Positions 1-7,331 are shown, counted from the stretch's first letter. The stretch is 10,295 nucleotides of DNA from CAZGSG01 sp964528095 (GCA_964528095.1 CAZGSG010000209.1:1-10295), one strand, 5' to 3'. Made by a program: numbers and translations. Notes: a model not told the origin generated them from the sequence alone.

Positions 1-563
1 ACATGCGCAAATTGTTCCAGCTCTTTATTCTTCGTTTCCAGTTGTTCCCTGAGCTTTTCTAATTCCCTGTTTTTGCGACTGAGTTCAAAAAGGGTGACCA
101 CCTGTCTTGCCAATGCTTCAAGGGATGATAGTTGGGTTGCATTTAGTTCTTTTGGCTCTACATCCATAACACTCAGGCTGCCGAGCGCATGCCCGGAAGT
201 AGTGACCAGGGGTATGCCGGTATAAAAGACGATCGAAGGTTCAGCAGTCACCAGCGGATTCATAGCAAAGCGCTGATCGCGGCGAAGGTCTTTAATGATC
301 ATTTTTTCCGCCGGTTTTTTTAGCTCCTCTTCACAAAAACTATATGCTCTTGGTGTTTCGGTAAGACCGGTGCCGTGATGCGATTTGAACCATTGCTTTT
401 TATCGTCCAGTAAACTGATCAGCGACACGGATGTGCCGCAGATATCGGAGGCAAGCCGGGTAATATCGTCGTATTCTTTTTCCGGAAGAGTGTCCATTAT
501 GCCATAGAGGCGCAGGGTGGCTAAACGTTGATCTTCAGGGATGGCAAGGGCCTCTTCTTTCAT
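1..563 (-). CDS. GAF-domain sensor protein, probably a histidine kinase (N-terminal part, cut by window edge)
   Basis: The frame opens at an ATG at 563-561, with an in-frame TAA 12 nt upstream that fixes this as the earliest ATG, and it runs off the window after 187 complete codons. Residues about 10-160 form a GAF domain of the type common in Bacteroidota sensors: the lead-in RLYGIMDTLPEKEYDDITRLA, then QWFKSHHG, the block YSFCEEEL, DLRRDQRF, NPLV, FYTGIPL and LGSLSVMD. Residues about 160-185 are a charged heptad-like helix ending in ELEQFAHV, which closely resembles the run-in to a HisKA box (FAHVxSHDL). The missing part is therefore probably the phospho-accepting His and an HATPase domain, but this is inference because neither is in the window. 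No membrane segment or signal peptide is seen, so a cytoplasmic sensor is likely. No Shine-Dalgarno sequence is present. It diverges from the cysteine desulfurase. A GAF protein with another output domain is possible. Confidence 0.85.
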   Translation of the reverse strand, partial: MKEEALAIPEDQRLATLRLYGIMDTLPEKEYDDITRLASDICGTSVSLISLLDDKKQWFKSHHGTGLTETPRAYSFCEEELKKPAEKMIIKDLRRDQRFAMNPLVTAEPSIVFYTGIPLVTTSGHALGSLSVMDVEPKELNATQLSSLEALARQVVTLFELSRKNRELEKLREQLETKNKELEQFAH

Positions 564-654
564 ATAGGTATTTTAGTGAATAATGATTCTGAATCCTTTA
601 TACGACAATTATTCTGCCAGAACTTCTTCCCTGCGCAAACAATCTGCGTATGCT

Positions 655-662
655 TATCTTTG
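655..662 (+). promoter_or_regulatory. Bacteroidota-type -7 element (TATCTTTG)
   Basis: TATCTTTG matches the Bacteroidota sigma-A -7 consensus TAnnTTTG exactly and is followed by GC. It lies 53 bp before the desulfurase ATG, which suits a promoter with a short leader. No clear TTTG-like -33 element is visible at the expected spacing, so the call rests on the -7 match and its position. Confidence 0.5.
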
Positions 663-715
663 CGCTTCTTTTTATACCCCGGTCGCTTCGGGCTGCCGTT
701 TGCTAAAGTTAAGCT

Positions 716-1843
716 ATGAACCGTATTTATTTTGATAATGCCGCTACCACCGCACTGGATAAAGAAGTGCTGGATGCAATGCTGCCTTACATGACCACTC
801 ATTTTGGAAATCCCTCCTCTATTTACTCATATGGACGGGAATCCCGGCTGGCTATTGAGACGGCCCGGAAATCGGTGGCCAGGCAACTAAATGCCCATCC
901 CGGTGAAATATTTTTTACCAGTGGAGGTACAGAAAGTAATAATACGGCCATTTTATCTGCCGTACGTGACCTCGGCTGCAAACATATTATCTCCTCACCT
1001 ATAGAACACCATGCCGTATTGCATACCGTGGAGCATTATAGCTGCGGGGAAGATGTGACAAGCAGTTTTGTGAAATTATTACCCGATGGCCATGTAGACC
1101 TGGAAGACCTGGAAGAGCAACTGGCTGCACATGAAGAAAGATGCCTGGTGAGCCTCATGCACGCTAATAACGAGATCGGGAATATTCTTGATATAGAAGC
1201 CACCGGCGAATTATGTAAAAAATACAATGCTATTTTTCATTCCGACTGTGTGCAGACCGTAGGGCATTATCACCTGGACCTGAGAAAAACACCGGTCCAT
1301 TTTATTTCCGGTGCCGGACATAAATTTCATGGCCCCAAGGGTGTTGGACTTTTATATGTAAACGACAATGTGAAGATCAAGCCATTTATTTTTGGAGGCT
1401 CACAGGAGCGCAATGTTCGTGCAGGTACTGAAAATCTATACGGCATCGTTGGATTTGCAAAAGCCCTCGAACTGGCTATGGCGGATCATGAAAAAGACAG
1501 CACTTACATACAATCGCTCAAAACATATATGATCGGTCAGTTAAAGGAAAAAGTTGCAGGCGTATCCTTCAACGGAGATGCAGAAGGCAGATGTCTTTAT
1601 ACAGTGTTGAGTGCAGCGTTTCCAAAGACTGAAAAGTCGGAGATGATCTTATTTAATTTTGATATCAATAATATCTGCGTGTCAGGTGGAAGTGCATGCA
1701 GTAGTGGCGCTGATGTAGGAAGCCATGTTATCCGGGCGATCAATAATGATCCTAATAGGGTAACCGTTCGTTTTTCTTTTAGCAAGCATAACACAAAAGA
1801 AGAAGTGGATCTTGTAGTAGAGAAAGTAAAAGAGTTGATCTGA
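716..1843 (+). CDS. PLP-dependent cysteine desulfurase (NifS/IscS family)
   Basis: A 375-residue class V aminotransferase-fold enzyme that would convert L-cysteine to L-alanine and leave a protein persulfide for Fe-S cluster assembly or thiolation of tRNA and cofactors in the cytoplasm. The motifs are complete: YFDNAATT at the N-terminus, SGGTESNN (69-76, phosphate binding), EHHAV with H98 in the position that stacks on the PLP ring, HANNEIG (149-155), D177 and Q180 in SDCVQT, the Schiff-base lysine K203 in SGAGHKFHGPKG, the RAGTEN block (235-240), and the persulfide cysteine C328 in GGSACSSG. C328 has the same number as the catalytic Cys of E. coli IscS. The length is a little under the roughly 400 residues of IscS. 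The start is the ATG at 716, without a Shine-Dalgarno sequence, downstream of a TAnnTTTG element. No IscU, HscAB, ferredoxin or MnmA gene is adjacent, so the sulfur acceptor is unknown. The S41 peptidase gene follows after 68 bp and could be cotranscribed. Confidence 0.95.
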   Translation: MNRIYFDNAATTALDKEVLDAMLPYMTTHFGNPSSIYSYGRESRLAIETARKSVARQLNAHPGEIFFTSGGTESNNTAILSAVRDLGCKHIISSPIEHHAVLHTVEHYSCGEDVTSSFVKLLPDGHVDLEDLEEQLAAHEERCLVSLMHANNEIGNILDIEATGELCKKYNAIFHSDCVQTVGHYHLDLRKTPVHFISGAGHKFHGPKGVGLLYVNDNVKIKPFIFGGSQERNVRAGTENLYGIVGFAKALELAMADHEKDSTYIQSLKTYMIGQLKEKVAGVSFNGDAEGRCLYTVLSAAFPKTEKSEMILFNFDINNICVSGGSACSSGADVGSHVIRAINNDPNRVTVRFSFSKHNTKEEVDLVVEKVKELI

Positions 1844-1911
1844 TCGAAATAAGTTGAAATAAATTTCCATTGACGATAGAGAATTGAAGCTGGAAGAAAA
1901 TAGAATAATTG

Positions 1912-3666
1912 ATGAAGAAAATAATAGCGTGGGTCTTTTTTACAGGTATTTCTATTGTTAGCGTTCATTCAAGCCCTTCTCCGCCAGACCAGCGCATGGC
2001 TTCCTATATTAAAGTATGGGGATTTCTAAAATACTATCATCCTGCAATTGGTACAGGCAGGGTCGATGCGGACGCAATATTCCTCAAATACGTAGAAGAT
2101 GTATTGAACACAAAGGATACAAGGGCCTATCACGCAGTATTGACCTCGATGTTCAAAGAAATCGGTGCCGTGTCCAGGCTTCCGGCAATAAAAGATACGG
2201 TAGGTTTATTCACCCGCAATGATCGTACGGCCTGGATCAATACTGAAAAATTGTTATCTCCGGCAATACGCGGTCAACTACAATTGCTTCGCAGAAACGG
2301 GTACAGGGACAGCGTACACCGGTATCTGCCGGAAAATTTTCATGTGGCGGAAATTCCCGCAGAAAGCGCCCTCGATAGTATACAATATCCTAACCGGCCT
2401 TACCAGTTACTGGCGCTCGCACGTTACTGGAATGCGATAGAATATTTATTCCCTTACAAATATCTTATCGGAAAAGACTGGAACACGGTGTTGATTGAGC
2501 AATTACCTTTCTTTAGCAAGCCGATGGCCCCTGAGGTTTTTGAAAAGCATTTTTTACAATTAAATGCTTCCATTGTTGATACACATGGCGGCAGTATGCG
2601 GATCAGGCAGGGCGCTAAGATCTATGGTAGTTATTTTCCCCCATTTGTTTTCCGCTTTGCAGGAGATTCTATTGTTGTTACCGATTTTATAGATAGCGCC
2701 AGTTGTGCGCGGCAGGATATTCGTCGGGGCGATGTTGTGTTGATGGTAAGAGGAAAAAATATTGCAACGAGTATAAAAGAATACGAAGGGTTTATTTCCG
2801 CTTCCAACCTTTCAAAGAAAAAAGATTTTTTTAGTTCACTCAGTTTTTTATTCCCTTTTCGTGGATTTGATAGTATAATAACAGTTCGGTATCTCCGTGA
2901 AGGTCAGGTTCGGGATAAGCAGGTTCAATTGCAAAAACCAACAAGTCCTTTTCTGAATAATATGAACAGGCTTTATAGCAAGTTGACAGGCAATGGATCC
3001 ACTACGCTGAATGATTTTGTACTGAAGTCGATTAATAAGGATATCGCATGGGTAGATGCAGCCAATCTTTCCATTTTTTATAATAATTCGGATGGTGAGC
3101 ATGCCATTGATTCGGTGATGGCTGCAATGAGAACACATAAAAAAGCCATTATCCTGGACTTGCGGTGTTATGCGACACAAGCCGTCTTCTATAATAAATT
3201 TTTACCTGCCCTGGGCTGGAAACTCCAACCATTTGCAGAGCTGAAAGCGCACTATCGTCGTTTTCCCGGTATCTATTACTCACATGATATTTATAGCGTA
3301 GTAGCCAGGGCTGAACTGCTTTCCCGGTATACCGGGAAAATAATTTTATTGGTGAATGAAAAAACACAAAGCCAGTCGGAACTGATCACGATGATACTGC
3401 AAGCCAGTTGCCCGGCCATTGTAGTAGGTGCGCAGACGGCGGGCTGCGATGGAGATCTGATTGATCTGCCGATCCCGGGCGGATACAACACTAGCTTTTC
3501 AGGTCGTCATGTGGCTTATATTGATGGTACAGCATCTCAACAACTGGGAGTAAAGCGTGACGTGAAGGTCCGGTGTACGACAAAGGGCATCGCCAATGAA
3601 AAAGACGAGATCCTGGAAGCGGCGCTTAAGCTGGTTTTTGAAATGACCGGCGAAAAGCGACACTGA
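1912..3666 (+). CDS. Secreted S41-family (C-terminal processing/tricorn-like) peptidase
   Basis: Starting at the ATG at 1912, the 584-residue product begins with a cleavable-looking signal peptide (MKK, hydrophobic core, Ser-rich end near residue 20), so it should act in the periplasm or beyond. The N-terminal region contains two similar motifs with W, Y at +5 and P at +8: W36-Y41-P44 and W173-Y178-P181. A PDZ-like segment occupies about 236-300, around DIRRGDVVLMVRG. The S41 protease core follows: IILDLR (413-418), then NEKTQSQSELI with S487 in the nucleophile position (SxSE), then GAQTAGCDGD. In Prc/CtpA enzymes the catalytic Lys lies 25 residues after the Ser; here that residue is C512, as in the Lys-less Bacteroidota S41 proteins with an AGxDG motif. 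If active, it would need tricorn-like rather than Ser-Lys chemistry. The substrate is unknown. An in-frame TTG three bases upstream is less likely as the start. Confidence 0.88.
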   Translation: MKKIIAWVFFTGISIVSVHSSPSPPDQRMASYIKVWGFLKYYHPAIGTGRVDADAIFLKYVEDVLNTKDTRAYHAVLTSMFKEIGAVSRLPAIKDTVGLFTRNDRTAWINTEKLLSPAIRGQLQLLRRNGYRDSVHRYLPENFHVAEIPAESALDSIQYPNRPYQLLALARYWNAIEYLFPYKYLIGKDWNTVLIEQLPFFSKPMAPEVFEKHFLQLNASIVDTHGGSMRIRQGAKIYGSYFPPFVFRFAGDSIVVTDFIDSASCARQDIRRGDVVLMVRGKNIATSIKEYEGFISASNLSKKKDFFSSLSFLFPFRGFDSIITVRYLREGQVRDKQVQLQKPTSPFLNNMNRLYSKLTGNGSTTLNDFVLKSINKDIAWVDAANLSIFYNNSDGEHAIDSVMAAMRTHKKAIILDLRCYATQAVFYNKFLPALGWKLQPFAELKAHYRRFPGIYYSHDIYSVVARAELLSRYTGKIILLVNEKTQSQSELITMILQASCPAIVVGAQTAGCDGDLIDLPIPGGYNTSFSGRHVAYIDGTASQQLGVKRDVKVRCTTKGIANEKDEILEAALKLVFEMTGEKRH

Positions 3667-3723
3667 TAAATGTCTTTATTGATGTGTGATCAGTAAAATC
3701 GGGTAAATGCCGGCCATTTAAAA

Positions 3724-3945
3724 TTACAGGTAGTACCAGGGGTTACGTTTGGCGGCCATCACATATTTCTTCATATTTCTCCAGAATGCCAGTACCATAT
3801 AGATAATTATGGGAGATCCCATAGTAAGGACAGAGGTATAAATAAAGTATTGGCGGATGCGGCTGGTAGCAATCCCCATCCGGTTACCAATGGCTGAACA
3901 AACACCAAAGGCATTCCATTCCACAAAACTTTTGATTTTGTTCAT
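3724..3945 (-). CDS. Small PspC-domain membrane protein
   Basis: A 73-residue protein that is essentially one PspC domain. The FGVCSAIGNRMGI segment (about 13-25) followed by RIRQYFIYTSVLTMGSPIIIYMVLAFW corresponds to the PspC pattern of a GVC/G block, then R-x-x-F and a hydrophobic helix. There is one clear transmembrane segment at about 33-55 and a basic tail ending in WYYL. In Proteobacteria PspC belongs to the phage-shock membrane-stress response; in Bacteroidota such standalone short proteins are common, usually with no psp operon nearby, and none is seen here. The gene converges on the S41 peptidase (57 bp between stops) and diverges from aconitase. The start is the ATG at 3945-3943, with no Shine-Dalgarno sequence. 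Its role is not established; membrane-stress function is an inference from the domain. Confidence 0.8.
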   Translation of the reverse strand: MNKIKSFVEWNAFGVCSAIGNRMGIATSRIRQYFIYTSVLTMGSPIIIYMVLAFWRNMKKYVMAAKRNPWYYL

Positions 3946-4008
3946 TCCACTAAATTAAAAAATAGAAACCAATCCTGCAATACGCTTTTAAAACCGCCTG
4001 ATTTTTCG

Positions 4009-4016
4009 TAATTTCG
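4009..4016 (+). promoter_or_regulatory. Possible -7 element (TAATTTCG) for aconitase
   Basis: TAATTTCG differs from the Bacteroidota -7 consensus TAnnTTTG at one base. It sits in a setting typical of such promoters (AT-rich upstream, GCA just downstream). If used, transcription would start near 4021 and leave a leader of roughly 200 nt before the aconitase ATG. There is no convincing -33 element. Confidence 0.3.
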
Positions 4017-4018
4017 CA

Positions 4019-4110
4019 GCACTTAAACTGTGCGAGTTAGGCAACTTTCCGGTAAAAAGGACCGGGATACTGAAATACTAACGGGTATCGCCGGTTTCAA
4101 AGAGCCGGGG
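4019..4110 (+). promoter_or_regulatory. Potentially structured 5' leader of aconitase
   Basis: This stretch has several adjacent pairings. TTCCGGT (4047-4053) pairs with ACCGGGA (4061-4067) as a 7-bp stem with one G-U pair and a 7-nt loop. GATAC (4066-4070) can pair with GTATC (4085-4089). CCGG (4091-4094) can pair with CCGG (4105-4108), with an inner TC/GA pairing. GCAC (4019-4022) can pair with GTGC (4030-4033). Some of these overlap and could be alternatives. It matches no riboswitch class I can recognise (no TPP, SAM-I, cobalamin or glycine core). The rest of the 3946-4222 gap is pyrimidine-rich at 4135-4152 and has no open frame of note. Confidence 0.3.
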
Positions 4111-4222
4111 CAGTGGTTCTTCAGGTAATTTTCACATTTCACATTTTTTTTACCCGCCTGCCGGCTTTGCTTCCCAAAGACTTATACGAAGGCATCGTTT
4201 GCAGGTCTACAAATTCTCTAAC

Positions 4223-6517
4223 ATGGTATTCGACCTGGATCTCATTAAGAAAGTCTACGCTGAAATGCCCGGTAAAATTGCCGCCGCCCGCCAACTGATC
4301 AAAAAACCCTTTACGCTTACGGAAAAAATACTGTACGCCCACCTTTACGGAGCTGTACCTGAAAAGCCTTACAGCAGGGGCATTGATTATGTTGATTTTG
4401 CGCCGGACAGGGTAGCCATGCAGGATGCAACCGCCCAAATGGCGCTGCTGCAGTTCAGCACAGCCGGTCGTACCAAGGTTGCCGTTCCGTCTACCGTGCA
4501 CTGTGATCACCTGATACAGGCTAAGATGGGGGCTGTAGCAGACCTGGCTACTGCTAATGAAGTGAACAAAGAAGTGTATGATTTCCTTTCTTCTATTTCC
4601 AATAAATATGGAATCGGTTTCTGGAAGCCGGGAGCGGGCATTATTCATCAGGTGGTATTGGAAAACTATGCTTTTCCTGGTGGTATGATGATCGGGACAG
4701 ACTCACATACACCTAATGCAGGTGGTTTGGGAATGGTAGCGATCGGCGTAGGTGGTGCGGATGCGGTGGACGTAATGGCTGGTCTGCCCTGGGAGTTAAA
4801 GATGCCCAAGGTTATTGGAGTTAAACTAACAGGTAGATTGAATGGCTGGACTTCCTGTAAAGATGTGATCCTTTGGGTAGCAGGACAACTGACCGTTAAG
4901 GGAGGTACTGGCGCTATTGTCGAATATTTTGGAGAAGGTGCTGATAGTATGAGTGCTACAGGAAAGGGAACAGTTTGTAATATGGGTGCCGAGATAGGGG
5001 CTACCTGTTCGCTGTTTGCTTATGATGAAAAGATGAGTGCATACTTATCTGCAACCGGTCGCGCAGAGGTAGCAAAACTTGCAGATGGTATCCGGGAACA
5101 TTTACGTCCCGATGAAGAAGTAATGGCTGACCCGCTTAAATATTATGACCAGGTGCTGGAACTGGATCTGGATACACTGGAACCATATGTAAACGGCCCA
5201 TTCACACCCGATCTTGCCACACCAATTTCTAAAATGGCGGAGGCGGTAAAAGAGAATGGCTGGCCTGAAAAACTGGAAGTTGCATTGATCGGTAGCTGTA
5301 CCAATTCTTCTTATGAAGATATCAGCCGCAGCGCTTCTATTGTAAAAGATGCGGTAAGCAAGGGACTGACAGCGAACAGTGAGTTTACTATTACTCCCGG
5401 TAGCGAACTGGTAAGATATACGATTGAAAGAGACGGGTTCATTAATACATTCCAGAGCGTAGGCGGTGTAGTACTGGCCAATGCATGCGGACCCTGTATC
5501 GGACAATGGGCAAGACATATCGATGATCCTAACAGGAAAAATACAATTATAACATCCTTCAACAGGAACTTTGCAAAACGAAATGATGGATTGGCATCTA
5601 CTCATGCGTTTGTTGCCAGCCCTGAGATCGTAACGGCTATGGCCATTGCAGGTAGCATTGCATTCAACCCGTTAACAGATAAGCTGACCAATGCAAAAGG
5701 CGAACAGGTATTGTTGGATGAGCCAACAGGTTTTGAATTGCCTCCCAAAGGTTTTTCTGTAGAAGATGCAGGTTACCAGGCCCCGGCAGAAGATGGAAGC
5801 GATATCAAAGTCATTGTGGACCCGGACAGCAAAAGACTGCAGCTACTTGCTGCATTTGCACCATGGGAAGGTACTGATCTGTTAGGTCTGAAACTACTTA
5901 TTAAGGCACGCGGTAAGTGCACGACCGATCATATTTCCATGGCCGGCCCCTGGTTAAAATTCCGTGGGCACCTGGATAATATCAGCAATAACATGCTGAT
6001 CGGGGCGCTTAATTTTTTCAATAATGAAACAGATCTCGTAAAGAATCAACTCACAGGTGAATACGGACCTGTACCTGCAACAGCACGTGCGTATAAAGCA
6101 GCCAATATCGGCAGTGTTGTAGTAGGAGATGAGAATTATGGTGAAGGGTCTTCCCGTGAGCATGCTGCAATGGAACCAAGACACCTGGGAGTAAGGGCTA
6201 TACTGGTTCGCAGTTTTGCGCGGATACACGAAACCAACCTGAAGAAACAGGGCATGCTGGCATTAACCTTTGCCGATAAAGCGGATTATGATAAGATCCA
6301 GGAAGATGATAATATCGATATAGAAACGCTGACATCTTTTGCGCCAGGCAAACCATTGCGGATAGAATTAAATCATAGTGATGGAACCAAGGATGTGTTT
6401 GAAGCAAATCACACATACAATGAACAACAGATCGAGTGGTTCAAAGCCGGCGGTGCGTTGAACGTGATCAGGTCTGAGTTTGCAAGAAAAGCGAAAGAAG
6501 AAGCAAGCGTTTCATAA
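4223..6517 (+). CDS. acn: Aconitate hydratase (mitochondrial-type aconitase)
   Basis: A 764-residue [4Fe-4S] enzyme that isomerises citrate to isocitrate via cis-aconitate in the TCA cycle. The size and motifs fit the mitochondrial-type aconitases rather than the roughly 890-residue AcnA/IRP type or AcnB. Cluster ligands are C359 in GSCTNSS and C422 and C425 in NACGPCIGQW. The substrate loop GTDSHT is at 158-163, ARGKCTTDHISMAGPW lies before the linker, and the swivel domain carries GDENYGEGSSREHAA (635-649) with S643, S644 and R645. These cluster and swivel residues sit one position after their pig mitochondrial counterparts, so the protein appears full length and intact. The ATG at 4223 gives the expected N-terminus (MVFDLDLIKKVYAEMPGK); a TTG at 4199 would add eight unlikely residues. 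The gene has a long leader and its own downstream terminator, so it is probably monocistronic. No citrate synthase or isocitrate dehydrogenase gene is adjacent. Confidence 0.97.
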   Translation: MVFDLDLIKKVYAEMPGKIAAARQLIKKPFTLTEKILYAHLYGAVPEKPYSRGIDYVDFAPDRVAMQDATAQMALLQFSTAGRTKVAVPSTVHCDHLIQAKMGAVADLATANEVNKEVYDFLSSISNKYGIGFWKPGAGIIHQVVLENYAFPGGMMIGTDSHTPNAGGLGMVAIGVGGADAVDVMAGLPWELKMPKVIGVKLTGRLNGWTSCKDVILWVAGQLTVKGGTGAIVEYFGEGADSMSATGKGTVCNMGAEIGATCSLFAYDEKMSAYLSATGRAEVAKLADGIREHLRPDEEVMADPLKYYDQVLELDLDTLEPYVNGPFTPDLATPISKMAEAVKENGWPEKLEVALIGSCTNSSYEDISRSASIVKDAVSKGLTANSEFTITPGSELVRYTIERDGFINTFQSVGGVVLANACGPCIGQWARHIDDPNRKNTIITSFNRNFAKRNDGLASTHAFVASPEIVTAMAIAGSIAFNPLTDKLTNAKGEQVLLDEPTGFELPPKGFSVEDAGYQAPAEDGSDIKVIVDPDSKRLQLLAAFAPWEGTDLLGLKLLIKARGKCTTDHISMAGPWLKFRGHLDNISNNMLIGALNFFNNETDLVKNQLTGEYGPVPATARAYKAANIGSVVVGDENYGEGSSREHAAMEPRHLGVRAILVRSFARIHETNLKKQGMLALTFADKADYDKIQEDDNIDIETLTSFAPGKPLRIELNHSDGTKDVFEANHTYNEQQIEWFKAGGALNVIRSEFARKAKEEASVS

Positions 6518-6538
6518 GAAGTATAAAACTATTGTATA

Positions 6539-6567
6539 AGCCCGGGCCATTTGGTTCGGGCTTTTTT
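6539..6567 (+). terminator. Intrinsic terminator after aconitase
   Basis: A 10-bp stem (6539-6548 with 6553-6562, including two G-U pairs) closes a 4-nt ATTT loop and is followed directly by a T run to 6567. It begins 21 bp after the aconitase stop codon. This is a textbook rho-independent terminator in the plus direction and separates aconitase from the ORF6N gene. Confidence 0.92.
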
Positions 6568-6663
6568 GTGGTCATGATTTCCAGTAAAAAACATTTTTTT
6601 CGGGGAAGAAAACCTATGTGTAAATATTCGTGCTATCTATCTTGAACACAAAAACCTATTAAC

Positions 6664-7122
6664 ATGTCAAAACTTAAAAAACAATTCATCATTGCTGATG
6701 AGCAGGTGATGAATAAAATTTACATTATCCGTGGGCAGAAGGTAATGGTGGATAGCGATCTTGCAGAATTGTACACAACAACTACCAAAGCATTAAAGCA
6801 GGCGGTAAGAAGAAACATGCCCAGGTTTCCTGAAGATTTTATGTTTATAATGACGCCCGAGGAGATGGTAGATTGGAGGTCACAAATTGTGACCTCCAAT
6901 CTACCCGGCAGTAATAAGAAAATGGGGTTAAGGCATCCTCCTTTCTGTTTTACTGAGCAGGGCGTTGCAATGTTGTCGAGTATTCTTAATAGTGAAACGG
7001 CCATAATGGTAAATATCCAGGTCATTCGCGTATTCTCCAAAGCAAGAGAAATATTACTAACGCATAAAGAAATGCTGACTCAGCTTGAGAAGATCGAAAA
7101 AAAAGGTATCTACACAGGATGA
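6664..7122 (+). CDS. ORF6N-domain (phage antirepressor-like) protein, probably frame-interrupted at its 3' end
   Basis: The 152-residue reading frame carries an ORF6N (KilA-N-related) DNA-binding-type domain: IRGQKVMVDSDLAELY (about 23-38), TKALKQAVRRN, RFPEDFMF, the variable DWRSQIVTSN loop, PPFCFTEQGVAMLSS and an INxQVIRVFSKARE-like helix (VNIQVIRVFSKARE). This family comes from phage antirepressor and regulatory proteins and is scattered as single genes through Bacteroidota chromosomes. The frame ends early, after EKIEKKGIYTG. A run of eight A at 7097-7104 precedes the stop, and skipping one base there would continue into a 43-residue tail that resembles the usual coiled C-terminus. The start is the ATG at 6664, with no Shine-Dalgarno sequence. 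A perfect 39-nt palindrome lies within codons 68-81. Function here is unknown; it may be a decaying or slippage-dependent gene. Confidence 0.85.
   Translation: MSKLKKQFIIADEQVMNKIYIIRGQKVMVDSDLAELYTTTTKALKQAVRRNMPRFPEDFMFIMTPEEMVDWRSQIVTSNLPGSNKKMGLRHPPFCFTEQGVAMLSSILNSETAIMVNIQVIRVFSKAREILLTHKEMLTQLEKIEKKGIYTG
6867..6905. repeat. Perfect 39-nt palindrome inside the ORF6N gene
   Basis: Arms of 19 nt (6867-6885 and 6887-6905) are exact reverse complements around a single central A at 6886. The next bases outward (T6866, C6906) do not pair. It covers the codons for the VDWRSQIVTSNLP segment, between the two conserved halves of the ORF6N domain. In mRNA it would form a very stable hairpin within the coding sequence. 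Confidence 0.97.
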
Positions 7123-7234
7123 AAACATTGCAGTCATTTTTAAATGCCTGAAAAAATTACTTGCTGTGAAAACAAGGTCTGTAACAAAGAGTAGTGCTAA
7201 AAGAAAGAATGAATGCCCCAGGCAGAAAAAATAG
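7106..7234 (+). pseudogene. Out-of-frame C-terminal tail of the ORF6N gene
   Basis: One frame over from the ORF6N gene, codons from 7106 (GTA) to the TAG at 7232-7234 encode VSTQDENIAVIFKCLKKLL followed by a Lys/Arg/Ser-rich end. ORF6N proteins commonly finish with a helix of the type D-x-x-I-x-x-V/I-F-x-x-L-K-x-L, and this segment matches that pattern. Joining it to the upstream frame by losing one A from the A8 run at 7097-7104 gives a 189-residue protein, a plausible full length for the family. It has no start of its own. It could be mutational decay, RNA-polymerase slippage or a sequencing error. Confidence 0.6.
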
Positions 7235-7240
7235 TAAATG

Positions 7241-7301
7241 TATTGTTGAAAGATCGGGCATGTATAAAATGAGATGCTTGTGTTTCAGGCATCCAACAAT
7301 A
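7241..7301. repeat. Short nested inverted repeats in the intergenic region
   Basis: TATTGTTG at 7241-7248 is the reverse complement of CAACAATA at 7294-7301. GATGC at 7273-7277 pairs with GCATC at 7289-7293, directly abutting the outer right arm. The result would be a bent hairpin with a large asymmetric bulge, not followed by a T run. It may be no more than AT-rich chance pairing. Confidence 0.3.
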
Positions 7302-7331
7302 TACCCGGCATACGATCATTACTATTGTATA

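Noticed and set aside
560..802. Minus-strand open frame of 80 codons across the kinase-desulfurase gap
   Set aside because: It overlaps the start of the desulfurase coding region and its -7 element, and the product shows no domain. It is a shadow frame.
3704..3720. Short hairpin between the convergent S41 and PspC genes as a terminator
   Set aside because: Only six mostly A-T pairs around a 5-nt loop and no T run, so it is too weak to call.
4199..4222. TTG start for aconitase upstream of the ATG
   Set aside because: The extra eight residues are not family-like, and the ATG at 4223 gives the expected N-terminus.
5102..5605. Long minus-strand frame within aconitase
   Set aside because: It is antisense to a fully conserved part of aconitase, including the Fe-S ligand cysteines. 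The product resembles no family.
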